From Treponema peruense (GTDB lineage Bacteria > Spirochaetota > Spirochaetia > Treponematales > Treponemataceae): a DNA stretch of 64,000 nucleotides. The translations under genes were made by a program, and so were the position numbers. The number at the start of each line of letters is the position of its first letter. Position 1 is the stretch's first letter. The stretch lies in assembly GCF_016117655.1 (NCBI RefSeq), contig NZ_CP064936.1:124001-188000 (forward strand), given 5' to 3'. Shown here in pieces: positions 8,037 to 16,644 of this stretch. The notes beneath the pieces were generated by a model. The model was not told the origin of the DNA, searched no databases, and was given only the letters and a program-made list of their open reading frames with translations.

Positions 8037-8272
8037 TTAAAATTTTAAAACTGCTTTCCAGCGGTGAACTTTGTGCCTGCAAAATTCTTGAAGACTTGTC
8101 GATCACGCAGCCGACACTTTCTCATCATATGAAAATTCTTTCGGATTGTAATCTTGTAAAATCCCGAAAAGACGGAAAATGGTCGCATTATTCTTTGAAT
8201 TATTCTGAATTAAAAGAAGTAAAATATTTTATTTCAGAATTAAAAAAAAACAAAAAAAAACTGTTCTTGTAG
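8015..8272 (+). pseudogene. ArsR-family repressor lacking its N-terminus
   Basis: About 85 codons of an ArsR/SmtB winged helix: 'ENRIKILKLLSSGELCACKI' contains the metal-binding CxC of ArsR, followed by 'TQPTLSHHMKILSDCNLVK' (recognition helix) and 'RKDGKWSHYSL' (wing). An in-frame TGA at 8012-8014 and the lack of a start codon show 5' truncation of about 15 residues. It fits the arsC remnant at 7447. Confidence 0.75.
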
Positions 8273-8287
8273 AAAGGTATTTTAAGA

Positions 8288-8521
8288 ATGGTAAAGATAT
8301 CACTGTTCTTAAAAACTTACAGTTGTTGCACAACTGTCTTATTGACGTGTACGCTCAGGCGCTCTAATAATATAAAATTTGCAGTTTTCATTTCAAGTAT
8401 CACATTCGGCATGGGGCATATTGTAAACTTACTGAACGGCAAAGATTTGATACCCACGCTCTTACAAATTTGTTATGCAGCAGCAATAGGCTTTTTGTTT
8501 ACGATTATAATTTACAAGTGA
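8288..8521 (+). pseudogene. CPBP-family intramembrane protease fragment
   Basis: A 77-codon frame whose second half gives 'FAVFISSITFGMGHIVNLL' and 'ICYAAAIGFLFTI', i.e. the third conserved motif (FGxxH) and following helix of CPBP (Abi) membrane proteases. The glutamate-containing first motif is absent and the first ~25 residues look unrelated, so the gene is truncated at both ends. Confidence 0.6.
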
Positions 8522-8844
8522 AAAAGCTTTTTGCTTTATAATATGTTTATAGTAATATGATAAGAATACTTAAGCTCTTGCTTTTGTCTTAAAAACCAGG
8601 CTTCTGTTGGAAGACCTGTAAATGATGAAATTATGGTAAGCAGCAAGGATTAAAAAGTCCGTCTGTTTCGTAAAAATAAAACTTGCTGCCGATTTTGGGG
8701 TGCTTTGAGATTTTCTCTTGGCACCCCTTTATATTTTAAACTTGTAATGTTCTTTTTTTTCTTTCCGTAACGTGAAAAATATATCCCTAAAATGCGGTGG
8801 CGCATAGCCACTTTCCACACGAAGCCGAAGTTATATGGTTCTTC
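8522..8844. other. intergenic stretch, mostly empty
   Basis: A 20-codon plus-strand open stretch near 8590-8650 ends in a stop and may be the tail of an unidentified gene. Otherwise only the terminator at 8697-8727 is seen. Confidence 0.4.
8697..8727 (+). terminator. intrinsic terminator
   Basis: Perfect 7-bp GC-rich arms GGGGTGC/GCACCCC enclose a 17-base loop and are followed by TTTATATTTT. Confidence 0.65.
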
Positions 8845-9339
8845 TTATTTTGTTAAAGATAAATTGTAATTATCGATTGCCTGCATTCTGTAAGATACAG
8901 AGGCTTCATTTGTAATTCCAAAGGCTAATAGAGATATTAAGCTCAATGAACCGGTTATAATTTTAGCATCAGAATCATTTTCGGAGTAGTAACTTGCAAT
9001 TCCCGTGCCTATAAATGAACCTATAAGGGTATAAGTAATACATTTCCAGAAAGTTGCTTTTTTCATCAATTTTTTATTTCCTTCAACTGGAAGTAAAATT
9101 TTATTCAACTCTTTGTTTGTTAATGGAACCTCAGAATCAGCAAATTGGAATGTATCAAATGACGAAAATCCCCATTTTTTGTAGTGGATTATAAAATCAT
9201 TTGTTTCTGAAAAAACAATGGGATTATCTATGTTGTCCATTGCCATTGATTCATTATTTTTATTTGATTCCTGTGAAGATAAGAAATTGACGGTAAAAAA
9301 TGAAAAGAATACGCAAAATAATAATTTTATGTTTCTCAT
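8845..9339 (-). CDS. exported protein with one membrane helix
   Basis: A 164-residue unknown protein with a signal peptide (N-terminal Arg/Lys, then 'LLFCVFFSFFTVNFLSS', cleavage likely near SSQ). A second hydrophobic region around residues 105-145 ('CITYTLIGSFIGTGIASYY', 'IITGSLSLISLLAFGI') probably spans the membrane once or twice. It begins directly at the stop of the lipoprotein gene upstream (9340), so the two are one operon and probably act together. No family recognised. Confidence 0.6.
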   Translation of the reverse strand: MRNIKLLFCVFFSFFTVNFLSSQESNKNNESMAMDNIDNPIVFSETNDFIIHYKKWGFSSFDTFQFADSEVPLTNKELNKILLPVEGNKKLMKKATFWKCITYTLIGSFIGTGIASYYSENDSDAKIITGSLSLISLLAFGITNEASVSYRMQAIDNYNLSLTK

Positions 9340-10047
9340 TTATTTGCTCCAGCTGACTTTTATGGATATACCACCTGCCTTCCAGTCGGCAACTGTTGAC
9401 GCAACGCCTACCGAAACTGCTCCTACGACACCTCCCGGAATGTAGCCTATAACCGGAAGTGTTATTCCTCCTATGGTTGAACCTATTTTCCAACCTATAA
9501 ATGATCCGATGGCATCAGAAATTGCCGCGCAACAAATATTTTTTGCTTTCTTACGAAGCCATGAGCCTATACTTCTTGCTGCCTCATCATTTTCTGTATA
9601 GTAATCAATTGCGGCAATTGACATTTCAGAGAAATTTATGAAGCCTTCATATTCTTCTTTCGACAATGCCGATTTTGCATCATTTTCAATTTCTTCGATA
9701 TTAGAAATTGTATCTTCAACAGATAAGGACTCATCATTTATGATATTTTCGACTTTTGAAATATAAGCAGCTGCAACACTTGAAATCAATTCATTTTCAA
9801 GAAGAAAATCTGATGTTGATGTATCTTCTGCCACCTCAAGAACTTCAGAATTGCATTCTGTTACAGAAGATGCACTTCTGGAAAATGAAACTGCATTATT
9901 TTCTAATGCGTTTTTAAATTGGGTTCTTAAAACATTTGATTCACTATTATTGGAATTGTTTATGCCGACTGTTTCTAGGTCGTTAAAATTTGAACAGCCA
10001 ACAAGAAAGGCAGAAAAAATAACACTAAAAATAATTAACTTTTTCAT
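9340..10047 (-). CDS. lipoprotein with glycine-rich C-terminal membrane segment
   Basis: A 235-residue protein with a lipobox 'FLVGC' (Cys18), so it should be lipid-anchored. The middle is acidic and helical; residues ~185-225 are rich in Gly, Ile and Val ('GSFIGWKIGSTIGGITLPVIGYIPGGVVG'), resembling the glycine-zipper segments of small secreted or bacteriocin-like proteins. It is read with the downstream exported protein. A good Shine-Dalgarno site (AAGGAGA) precedes the ATG. No homologue recognised; a role in the envelope, or in competition with other bacteria, is speculation. Confidence 0.6.
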   Translation of the reverse strand: MKKLIIFSVIFSAFLVGCSNFNDLETVGINNSNNSESNVLRTQFKNALENNAVSFSRSASSVTECNSEVLEVAEDTSTSDFLLENELISSVAAAYISKVENIINDESLSVEDTISNIEEIENDAKSALSKEEYEGFINFSEMSIAAIDYYTENDEAARSIGSWLRKKAKNICCAAISDAIGSFIGWKIGSTIGGITLPVIGYIPGGVVGAVSVGVASTVADWKAGGISIKVSWSK

Positions 10048-10126
10048 TCAATTCTCCTTTTTATTGTCGAATTTTATCATAGGTTAATTATATTATAAAG
10101 CTTAATTTAATTTTTGTCTTCTTTTT

Positions 10127-10144
10127 GCCGCCGTCCCCGGCGGC
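10127..10144. repeat. GC-rich hairpin
   Basis: Arms GCCGCC/GGCGGC around GTCCCC in an AT-rich stretch. On the plus strand GAGTGGCTTTTTTTT follows 20 bases later. It may be a terminator for either strand. Confidence 0.4.
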
Positions 10145-10307
10145 ATCCATATACGGTGTAGAGTGGCTTTTTTTTCAGCACTTATGTGCTATGAGCCAAA
10201 ATAAATAATCTAAGAAAAAATAAGACAAAAAGCAAAAAACTAAAAAAATATTTACTATGACACTCTTTGTCATACTACCTGCCTTATACTAACCTCATAA
10301 AGCAAAA

Positions 10308-10376
10308 CGGCACAGGAAACGCGCAGTACCTCCTTTAAAATTTGCGTTCCCTGCAGCCGGTTTTTGCATGGAGGCA
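10308..10376 (+). promoter_or_regulatory. structured 5' leader before the 44-codon ORF
   Basis: Segments CGGC and GGAAACGC (from 10310) can pair with GCGTTCC and GCCG (to 10360), giving a long interrupted stem. Its loop carries ACCTCC (10329-10334), which is complementary to the Shine-Dalgarno GGAGG at about 10370-10374. This would allow a loop-to-RBS pairing that controls translation. No known riboswitch class recognised; seen by eye only. Confidence 0.4.
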
Positions 10377-10378
10377 GT

Positions 10379-10513
10379 ATGAAAAATTATTTTATCTTAG
10401 GCCCAACGGGCAGCAGTAAAACCGGATTTGCCCGTAAGCTTCTTTATGGTCAGAAATATTTTGTATCAAGCTTTGAGCAATATTTTCCCATGCTTACCGA
10501 GAGATTTTTCTGA
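10379..10513 (+). CDS. 44-residue protein with a P-loop-like N-terminus
   Basis: A short frame 'MKNYFILGPTGSSKTGFAR...' with GPTGSSKT at residues 8-15, which resembles a Walker A motif, ending in TGA at 10513. It has a good GGAGG five bases before the ATG. It is too short for an NTPase and may be the stub of one (a shifted or truncated kinase/ATPase) or a leader peptide for the helicase gene 53 bases downstream. Confidence 0.45.
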   Translation: MKNYFILGPTGSSKTGFARKLLYGQKYFVSSFEQYFPMLTERFF

Positions 10514-10566
10514 AACAATTTACGATTCGGAAACAACTCATATTGTTGAAAAGATAGAACTTGAAA

Positions 10567-13566
10567 ATGGATATTTTTGTAAACTTAAATAACAAACAGA
10601 CTCAGGCTGTGCGGGAAACTGAAGGTTATGTCCGTGTAATTGCAGGGGCGGGGAGCGGTAAGACAAAACTTCTTGTAAGCCGTTATGCTTACCTTGTAAC
10701 CGAATATGGAATTGACCCGTCAAATATTCTCTGCGTTACTTTTACAAACAAGGCGGCTGGGGAAATGAAAAAACGTATTTCAAAACTCATCGGACCTGAA
10801 TATTCCACTTCCCTTATCTGCACCTACCACGGCTTTTGTGCCCGTCTTCTCCGCGAGAATCCAGAAAAACTTTTTCTTACCAGAGGTTTCCAAATTATCG
10901 ATACTTACCAGCAGAAAACTCTTCTTGAAGAAATCTATCAGAAATATGAACTCAAACTGGATTGGGCAAACTTTCAGAGTATTATAAAGAAAATTGCACA
11001 GAAGAAGCAGGATATTTCTTATGTAAAAAGAATGGCGCAGGCGGATAAGGTTCAGCTTCTTTCAGAAATCAATACTCTCGATGACCAGATTATCGAAGAA
11101 TATATGCAGCGCCAGAAAGCGGTTTATTCACTCGATTTTACCGACCTGATGATGTATGCAATCTACCTTTTGACTAATGACGAAGAAGTCCGCAATAAAT
11201 GGCAGGAACGGCTGAACTATATTCAGGTTGATGAGTTTCAGGATTCTTCTTCTATTGAAATGCAGCTTGTTGATATTCTTTCCGGCAAGTATCAGAACCT
11301 TATGATTGTCGGAGACCCTGACCAGAATATTTATGAGTGGCGCGGTTCCGATGTTAAACTTCTGGTAGACTTTGACAAGAATCATCCCGGAACAAAAACT
11401 ATTATCCTGAATCAGAATTACCGTTCTACTCCCCAGATTCTGAATTGTGCCAACACCCTGATTGAAAAGAATGCACTCCGCCTTAAAAAGGACTTGTTTA
11501 CAAGGACTCTCCCCGGACCATCAGTAACTCATATTCATGCAAAAAGCGAAGATCAGGAAGTTGAAGAGATTGTAAAAACAATAAGAAAGATAAAAAAAGA
11601 GAAGGGTAAGTCATATTCTGATTTTGCAGTTCTCTACCGTTCAGGCTTTCTTTCCCGTGTTATTGAACGAAAACTTGTTGAAGAAGGTATTCCTTATGAA
11701 ATCTATGGCGGCGTGAAGTTTTACCAACGCATGGAAATTCTTGATGTGGTTGCTTACCTCCGTCTTATCGCCTTCAACGATGACCTTTCATTCAAGAGAA
11801 TTATCAATACACCGCGCCGAAAGTTTGGCAGAACCCGCGTTGCAGCCCTTGAAAGAATCCGGGAAAATAACGAAATAAATCTTTTTGACGTAGATCTTAA
11901 AGACAAAAGCCTTTATGAAGTTTTAAAAACACATTTAGGAGACCAGGCATTTAACGGTAGCGGGGGAGGTCAGTTTGTTTCTTTGATAGAAAATTTGAAA
12001 GCTCTGAAAGACCGTCTTAAAATCAGCGAGCTTGTAAACCGTGTCTGCATTGATTCAGGCTACGAGCAGTATATCCGAGAACTTGGAGATGAGGAACGGC
12101 TGGACAACCTTTCTGAATTCAAGCGCATTGCAAACGAGTTTGAAAGCGGATTCGGAGAAGACATCAATCTTGAAGGCTTCCTCCAGCAGATTGCCCTTAT
12201 GTCTACAGAAGACACGGACAAGCCAGTAGAAGCAGTAAAACTTATGACAATTCATGCCTCAAAAGGACTTGAATTTCCGGTAGTTTTTATCATCGGCTTT
12301 TCCGAAGGGATTTTTCCTTCTTCCCGCACAATTGAAGAGCGTAAAAAACTCGGTCTTGAAGAGGAGCGCCGCCTCTGCTACGTTGCAATTACAAGAGCCC
12401 AGGAAACCCTTTATCTTATGGACAGCGAAGGACAGTCACAGAACGGAATCAAGAAACTTCCGTCACGTTTTCTATTTGAAATAGGTGAACAGAACTACAA
12501 ACGAGTCGGCATAATCAGTGATGACCTAGAACGAGAGGCTTTCGGTTATATGCACAGACTTGACCTTTCAATAACAGAAGAACTTCCTCCGGAACAGCAG
12601 AGCGGCGAGCTGTATGTGGAACATCATATTTTCGGCAAAGGCAGAGTTATTTCTTTTGACACAAAGCGGAAGGTCTATACAGTCCAGTTTGAAAATATGA
12701 CGCTGCCAAGAAGTATTTCCGCAGATTATTTTTCTAAGAAACATGAAAGTCTTCCTGTAATTAAAGCCCTTCCTCAGGAAAAAGAAGTTGAATATCTTCC
12801 TCCAGAAATTGAATCAAATTCTCTTCCCCAGAAAATTGACAATTCATTGCAGCCGACAGATGATTTGAATAAATTAACTCTTTTTGAACAGAAAACCGAA
12901 AAGGAGGAAGAATACAGAAGTCTTCCACACTGGGACGAAGACATTGATAAAGAAGAATTCACCATTGAAATGCCTGAGTTAGAAAAGAACGGTGAAGACG
13001 TTTCTGAAACTGTTGAAGAAATTGAAATTACAGAAGACGGAGAAGATGAAGAGGAAATTCCTGATGAAAAGAAAATCCCGCCTGAATTAAAGGCAAAGCT
13101 TGATGCTGCCCCTAACCACTGGGAAGACCCGAATTTTCCAAAAACCGGCTGGTCCTGCACAGGTGTTACTGACCTTGGATCTCCGGTCGGAATTTGTGAA
13201 ATGTGCGGCTGGCAGATAATCCGTTATGTTCATCACATGGTTCATGATTCTGGCTTGAGTCTTGACTGCGGATGCGTATGTGCCGGAAAACTTGAAGGAA
13301 ATATAGAACGTGCGAAGAAACGCGAGGCAGCCTTCAAAAATAAGGAAGCCAGAAAATTCAATTTTAAGAAAAGAACCTGGAAAAAGTCTGGCAGGGGAAA
13401 TGAATATCTCAAAATCAAGAATCACATCGTAGTGCTGTTCCATTTCAGAGATTCTGACAAATGGAAATATTCCATCGACAATGAATTCTGTAAAAAATCC
13501 TACAACTCAAGAAATGAAGTAATCGAAGCTGTATTCGAGGCTTTGGAAAAATTATTGTATTCGTAA
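10567..13566 (+). CDS. UvrD/PcrA-type superfamily 1 helicase with Cys-rich C-terminal extension
   Basis: A ~1000-residue 3'-5' DNA helicase. Visible motifs: Q motif 'LNNKQTQAV', Walker A AGAGSGKT (26-33), 'VDEFQDSS' (II), 'GDPDQNIYEWRGSD' (III), 'NYRSTPQIL' (IV), 'TIHASKGLEFPVV' (V) and 'RLCYVAITRAQ' (VI). The helicase core ends near residue 640. A ~200-residue acidic linker then leads to a domain with 'CEMCGWQIIRYVHHMVH' and 'LDCGCVCAG', a likely zinc site, followed by a basic tail. The extension is not in housekeeping UvrD. ATG 10567 is preferred to a TTG six bases upstream. Confidence 0.85.
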   Translation: MDIFVNLNNKQTQAVRETEGYVRVIAGAGSGKTKLLVSRYAYLVTEYGIDPSNILCVTFTNKAAGEMKKRISKLIGPEYSTSLICTYHGFCARLLRENPEKLFLTRGFQIIDTYQQKTLLEEIYQKYELKLDWANFQSIIKKIAQKKQDISYVKRMAQADKVQLLSEINTLDDQIIEEYMQRQKAVYSLDFTDLMMYAIYLLTNDEEVRNKWQERLNYIQVDEFQDSSSIEMQLVDILSGKYQNLMIVGDPDQNIYEWRGSDVKLLVDFDKNHPGTKTIILNQNYRSTPQILNCANTLIEKNALRLKKDLFTRTLPGPSVTHIHAKSEDQEVEEIVKTIRKIKKEKGKSYSDFAVLYRSGFLSRVIERKLVEEGIPYEIYGGVKFYQRMEILDVVAYLRLIAFNDDLSFKRIINTPRRKFGRTRVAALERIRENNEINLFDVDLKDKSLYEVLKTHLGDQAFNGSGGGQFVSLIENLKALKDRLKISELVNRVCIDSGYEQYIRELGDEERLDNLSEFKRIANEFESGFGEDINLEGFLQQIALMSTEDTDKPVEAVKLMTIHASKGLEFPVVFIIGFSEGIFPSSRTIEERKKLGLEEERRLCYVAITRAQETLYLMDSEGQSQNGIKKLPSRFLFEIGEQNYKRVGIISDDLEREAFGYMHRLDLSITEELPPEQQSGELYVEHHIFGKGRVISFDTKRKVYTVQFENMTLPRSISADYFSKKHESLPVIKALPQEKEVEYLPPEIESNSLPQKIDNSLQPTDDLNKLTLFEQKTEKEEEYRSLPHWDEDIDKEEFTIEMPELEKNGEDVSETVEEIEITEDGEDEEEIPDEKKIPPELKAKLDAAPNHWEDPNFPKTGWSCTGVTDLGSPVGICEMCGWQIIRYVHHMVHDSGLSLDCGCVCAGKLEGNIERAKKREAAFKNKEARKFNFKKRTWKKSGRGNEYLKIKNHIVVLFHFRDSDKWKYSIDNEFCKKSYNSRNEVIEAVFEALEKLLYS

Positions 13567-13612
13567 TTAATCAGCCCTCCGTCTGCAAAAATCCCGCTGG
13601 GGAAGTTGCAGT

Positions 13613-13929
13613 GCAAAAGGAAATCTGAACTTCAACTGCCTTCTTGTTCTAATGCCGCCGGAAGTTCTAGATTCTGTAGTTGTTCACGAACTGGTTCACC
13701 GCCACCACATGAACCATTCCAGAGCCTTCTTTGATGAAGTGATTTCAATCTATCCCGAATACAAAAAGTGGGACAAATGGCTCAAGAAAAACGGAGGAGT
13801 TTTTCTGGCAAGACATTAAAGCATTTTGCAGAACTGAATCTGAATGAAACTTTCACCGCAGAAGAAATTGCCATATACACAAGAACTCCCACCGGCGGCT
13901 GGCAGGAATGGAGAAGAGTGGGCGAGTGA
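13613..13929 (+). pseudogene. YgjP-like (DUF45) metallopeptidase remnant
   Basis: The first part (13613-13819) encodes 'PPEVLDSVVVHELVHRRHH' followed by 'NHSRAFFDEVISIYPEYKK', the zinc-binding HELxH and third-ligand region of YgjP/DUF45 proteins, without their N-terminal half. A second, frame-shifted stretch (13819-13929) ends 'YTRTPTGGWQEWRRVGE' and may belong to another eroded gene. No start codon; non-functional. Confidence 0.6.
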
Positions 13930-13936
13930 GGCTGAC

Positions 13937-15766
13937 TTATAGTTCCAAACCGCAAAGATATTCTTCTGCATTTTTATATTCGATTCCATTTTCTGTTGTC
14001 TTGTCTGGACCTTTGTAAATTACAGTCTTTCCGGTTATTTTTCCGAAAAACTTTTCTGTAAGAGAGGTCATTTCTGTGTTTACAAGATTTTTGTACTGAT
14101 TCGGAACTATTTCTGCAGAATGTTTTATTTCAAAAATTTGGCAGGTTGAATTTTCAAAATCTGAAATAACCATGTCATATTCGCCTGACTGAAATCTTAA
14201 TTTAAAAACCTTCTTTTGGTTTTTCCAATTTTTTTCAAGCGATTTTTTTGTTTCAAGCAAAACAATGTCTTCAAGCATCCGGCCGCGGACATCATCAAAA
14301 ATTTTGTCTGAAATAAGTTTACGTGTTGTGACATCAATATCTGCAAGCTGGGGATCATTCATCAAAGAATAGACAAGAGCCTGTGCCTGGCAGAACCTCA
14401 TTCCGGGCTGGGTAAAAATGTAATAGATTTCTGAAGCATTTAACTGGGGCTTGTCTGCAAAACGTGTCTCAATATTGATTTTTTCAATCAAATCAAGAGC
14501 CGCAAGGTATTCTTTTATTTCTTCAGTATGAACCGGAGTAATTCCTATTGTCTGCTGATCCTTTTCTTTAATTGAAAGAATATTTTTAAGTCTTTCCAGA
14601 ACAAATGAAGTATCAATTGTGTCAAGAATATTTGTGCGTTTTGAATCTTCTTTTGCAGACCGGAGCATCTGGGCTGCAGAACGAAGGTCATTTGACTTGA
14701 ATTCCTGCGTGATGATTTTTACTGCAAAATCATGGTTCATGCTTTCTATAATTCTGTTGATTGCATTTGTAAGTTCATCTGCTTCATACAAAGTTTTCAG
14801 GTGGCGGAAATATCTTCCGTTCTTAAAACATTCAAGAGAGTGCTGGATATTTGAACAGATTGCTGTATCAATGTAGTAACGTGTTGATTCATCATCTCTG
14901 AAAGAAGCATCCTTTGCATTTATTTCCTTGCTTTCAAAGTCAATTTCTCCAGCTTTCAAAGTTCCGCCGTAGCGGATATAATCATCAATATCATTAATAC
15001 CCAAAAGCCTTGAATGTTCTTTATAAGGTATAAATGTGGTGTGAACCATTACAGCCCTGTCATAAAGTTCATCATTTATGGCAAAGTTAAAACCAAGTGA
15101 ATCTGTGCCGGAAAGAACAATTTTCATTCCCTGGGCTGCAAATACATCAGAAAACAAAGATGAAGAATCTATAAAATCATTTATAAGAGTAACTTCGTCA
15201 ATGAAAAGATATTTAAATTCTTTTTCCTGAAGAAGAATTATATCTTTATTCAAATTCGCGATTGTGTCACTTGTTTGGCATTTTATATAAGCGGTTTTTG
15301 AAAAGTTTTCCTCGCTGAATGAAAGCATAAGCTGCCTTAACAGTGTCGTTTTCCCGGTTCTGCGGAGTCCGTAAATTACACAAACTTTATCAATCGTTTC
15401 ACTGTAAAGATATTCTTCAATTGTTGCGTAGCAGTCACGCTTCTGGAATCTTGCAGCCTGCTGAATTGAAGTTCTTAAGTTTTTCCCAAAAGAAACACTG
15501 GTATTAAAATTTGAGGCTGAAAGAGCGGATTCTGAATTTTTTGAGGTTGATTTTATCTGCATTTTTAATTTCTTTTCCAGGGATTTACGGAGCTCAATAT
15601 TTTTTTCCAGTTCTTCTGCTTCTTTTTCTGAAACAGAAATGCTGAACTGTTGTCCGTTTTTTGTTCCCTGATGGTAATAATAAGTTTTATTGTTTATGGT
15701 TCTGTGAGTAATATAACCTGACGGTAACTCGGCTAGTTGTTTTTCCAAAGCATTATTATCCTGCAT
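13937..15766 (-). CDS. AAA ATPase with N-terminal DUF6788-like region
   Basis: A 609-residue ATPase. Residues 1-80 ('LPSGYITHRTINNKTYYYHQG' then a Lys/Glu coiled region) resemble DUF6788. Walker A GLRRTGKT is at 133-140, Walker B 'YLFIDE' near 186-191, and 'VLSGTDS' is the sensor-like strand of the DUF4143 ATPase group. The C-terminal ~100 residues ('GEYDMVISDFENSTCQIFEIKH') look like a PD-(D/E)XK fold. A strong AGAGG lies before the ATG, and a perfect 20-bp inverted repeat sits just upstream. Relatives are abundant and variable in host-associated bacteria; their role is unproven. Confidence 0.75.
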   Translation of the reverse strand: MQDNNALEKQLAELPSGYITHRTINNKTYYYHQGTKNGQQFSISVSEKEAEELEKNIELRKSLEKKLKMQIKSTSKNSESALSASNFNTSVSFGKNLRTSIQQAARFQKRDCYATIEEYLYSETIDKVCVIYGLRRTGKTTLLRQLMLSFSEENFSKTAYIKCQTSDTIANLNKDIILLQEKEFKYLFIDEVTLINDFIDSSSLFSDVFAAQGMKIVLSGTDSLGFNFAINDELYDRAVMVHTTFIPYKEHSRLLGINDIDDYIRYGGTLKAGEIDFESKEINAKDASFRDDESTRYYIDTAICSNIQHSLECFKNGRYFRHLKTLYEADELTNAINRIIESMNHDFAVKIITQEFKSNDLRSAAQMLRSAKEDSKRTNILDTIDTSFVLERLKNILSIKEKDQQTIGITPVHTEEIKEYLAALDLIEKINIETRFADKPQLNASEIYYIFTQPGMRFCQAQALVYSLMNDPQLADIDVTTRKLISDKIFDDVRGRMLEDIVLLETKKSLEKNWKNQKKVFKLRFQSGEYDMVISDFENSTCQIFEIKHSAEIVPNQYKNLVNTEMTSLTEKFFGKITGKTVIYKGPDKTTENGIEYKNAEEYLCGLEL

Positions 15767-15786
15767 ATTAAACCTCTTTTTTTTAT

Positions 15787-15836
15787 ATTTTAACCGTATT
15801 TAACCGTTTCGTAAAGCGGTTAAATACGGTTAAAAT
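15787..15836. promoter_or_regulatory. perfect 20-bp inverted repeat, probable operator
   Basis: Arms at 15787-15806 and 15817-15836 are exact reverse complements around a 10-base loop. Each arm contains TAACCG twice, so the element holds four copies of a TAACCG/CGGTTA half-site. It lies 21 bases upstream of the 609-residue ATPase start, which suggests autoregulation or a transcription barrier. Confidence 0.7.
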
Positions 15837-16644
15837 TTTTCATTGATTTAGTGGCTGTAAATAAAAAAAAGTCCTGCCGCCATAGTTAAGCTAAATGTAA
15901 TAGTCTACAAATAAAGCAGGAATTGTATTCTGCATCATTCAACGGCCACGTTTACTCCAAACTTTCATAATTTGCAGCGGTTTGATGCTCGGAATCAACT
16001 ATAATAAAATTGCCAGCAATAGTGTAGGCTATAAGTCTGAATTTGAAATGCAGTCCATGGATTTTGAAGAATTTCTATGGGCAAAAGGCTACGGGCAGGA
16101 TTTACTTGATGAACTTTTGGAACATATGAGAAATTCAACTCCGTTAAATCAGGCTACGATGAATGTTATGAACGAACTTTTTCTGGATTATTGTATTCTT
16201 GGCGGTATGCCGAAAGTTGTCAGCACTTATATTGAACAAAAAAAATTCCAAGGAACTCTGCAACTTCAAAAAGAACTGATTGAAGATTACAAGGAAGATA
16301 TAAAAAAATACGTTAAAGGTATTGATAAAACAAAAGTCCTGAATGTTTTTAATAATATCCCTGTACAGCTGGCAAAGGAAAATAAGAAATTCCAGATTTC
16401 TAAAGTTGCAAAAGGGGCTAAATTTAAGGACTATTGGGGTTGCATTGAATGGCTTAATGACTCCGGAATTATAAATATCTGCCAATGTCTCCATACTCCG
16501 GACCTTCCGTTAAAAGGAAATTATGAAGATGACAAGTATAAAGTATATTTTAAAGATACAGGTCTTTTAATTGCAAGTCTTGATGAAGAGTCCCAGGAGG
16601 ATTTAAGGGCAAATAAAAACATGAATGTATACAAGGGTGCTCTT

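Noticed and set aside
7447-8272. Functional arsenic-resistance operon
   Set aside because: arsC and arsR are both truncated and separated by an unrelated ATPase remnant.
10308-10376. Known riboswitch (for example preQ1 or SAM type)
   Set aside because: The conserved cores of these classes are not present; only a stem and an anti-Shine-Dalgarno loop can be argued.
12774-13160. Ser-rich 128-codon frame on the minus strand
   Set aside because: It lies wholly inside the helicase gene opposite the acidic linker; its composition is the mirror of Glu/Asp codons.
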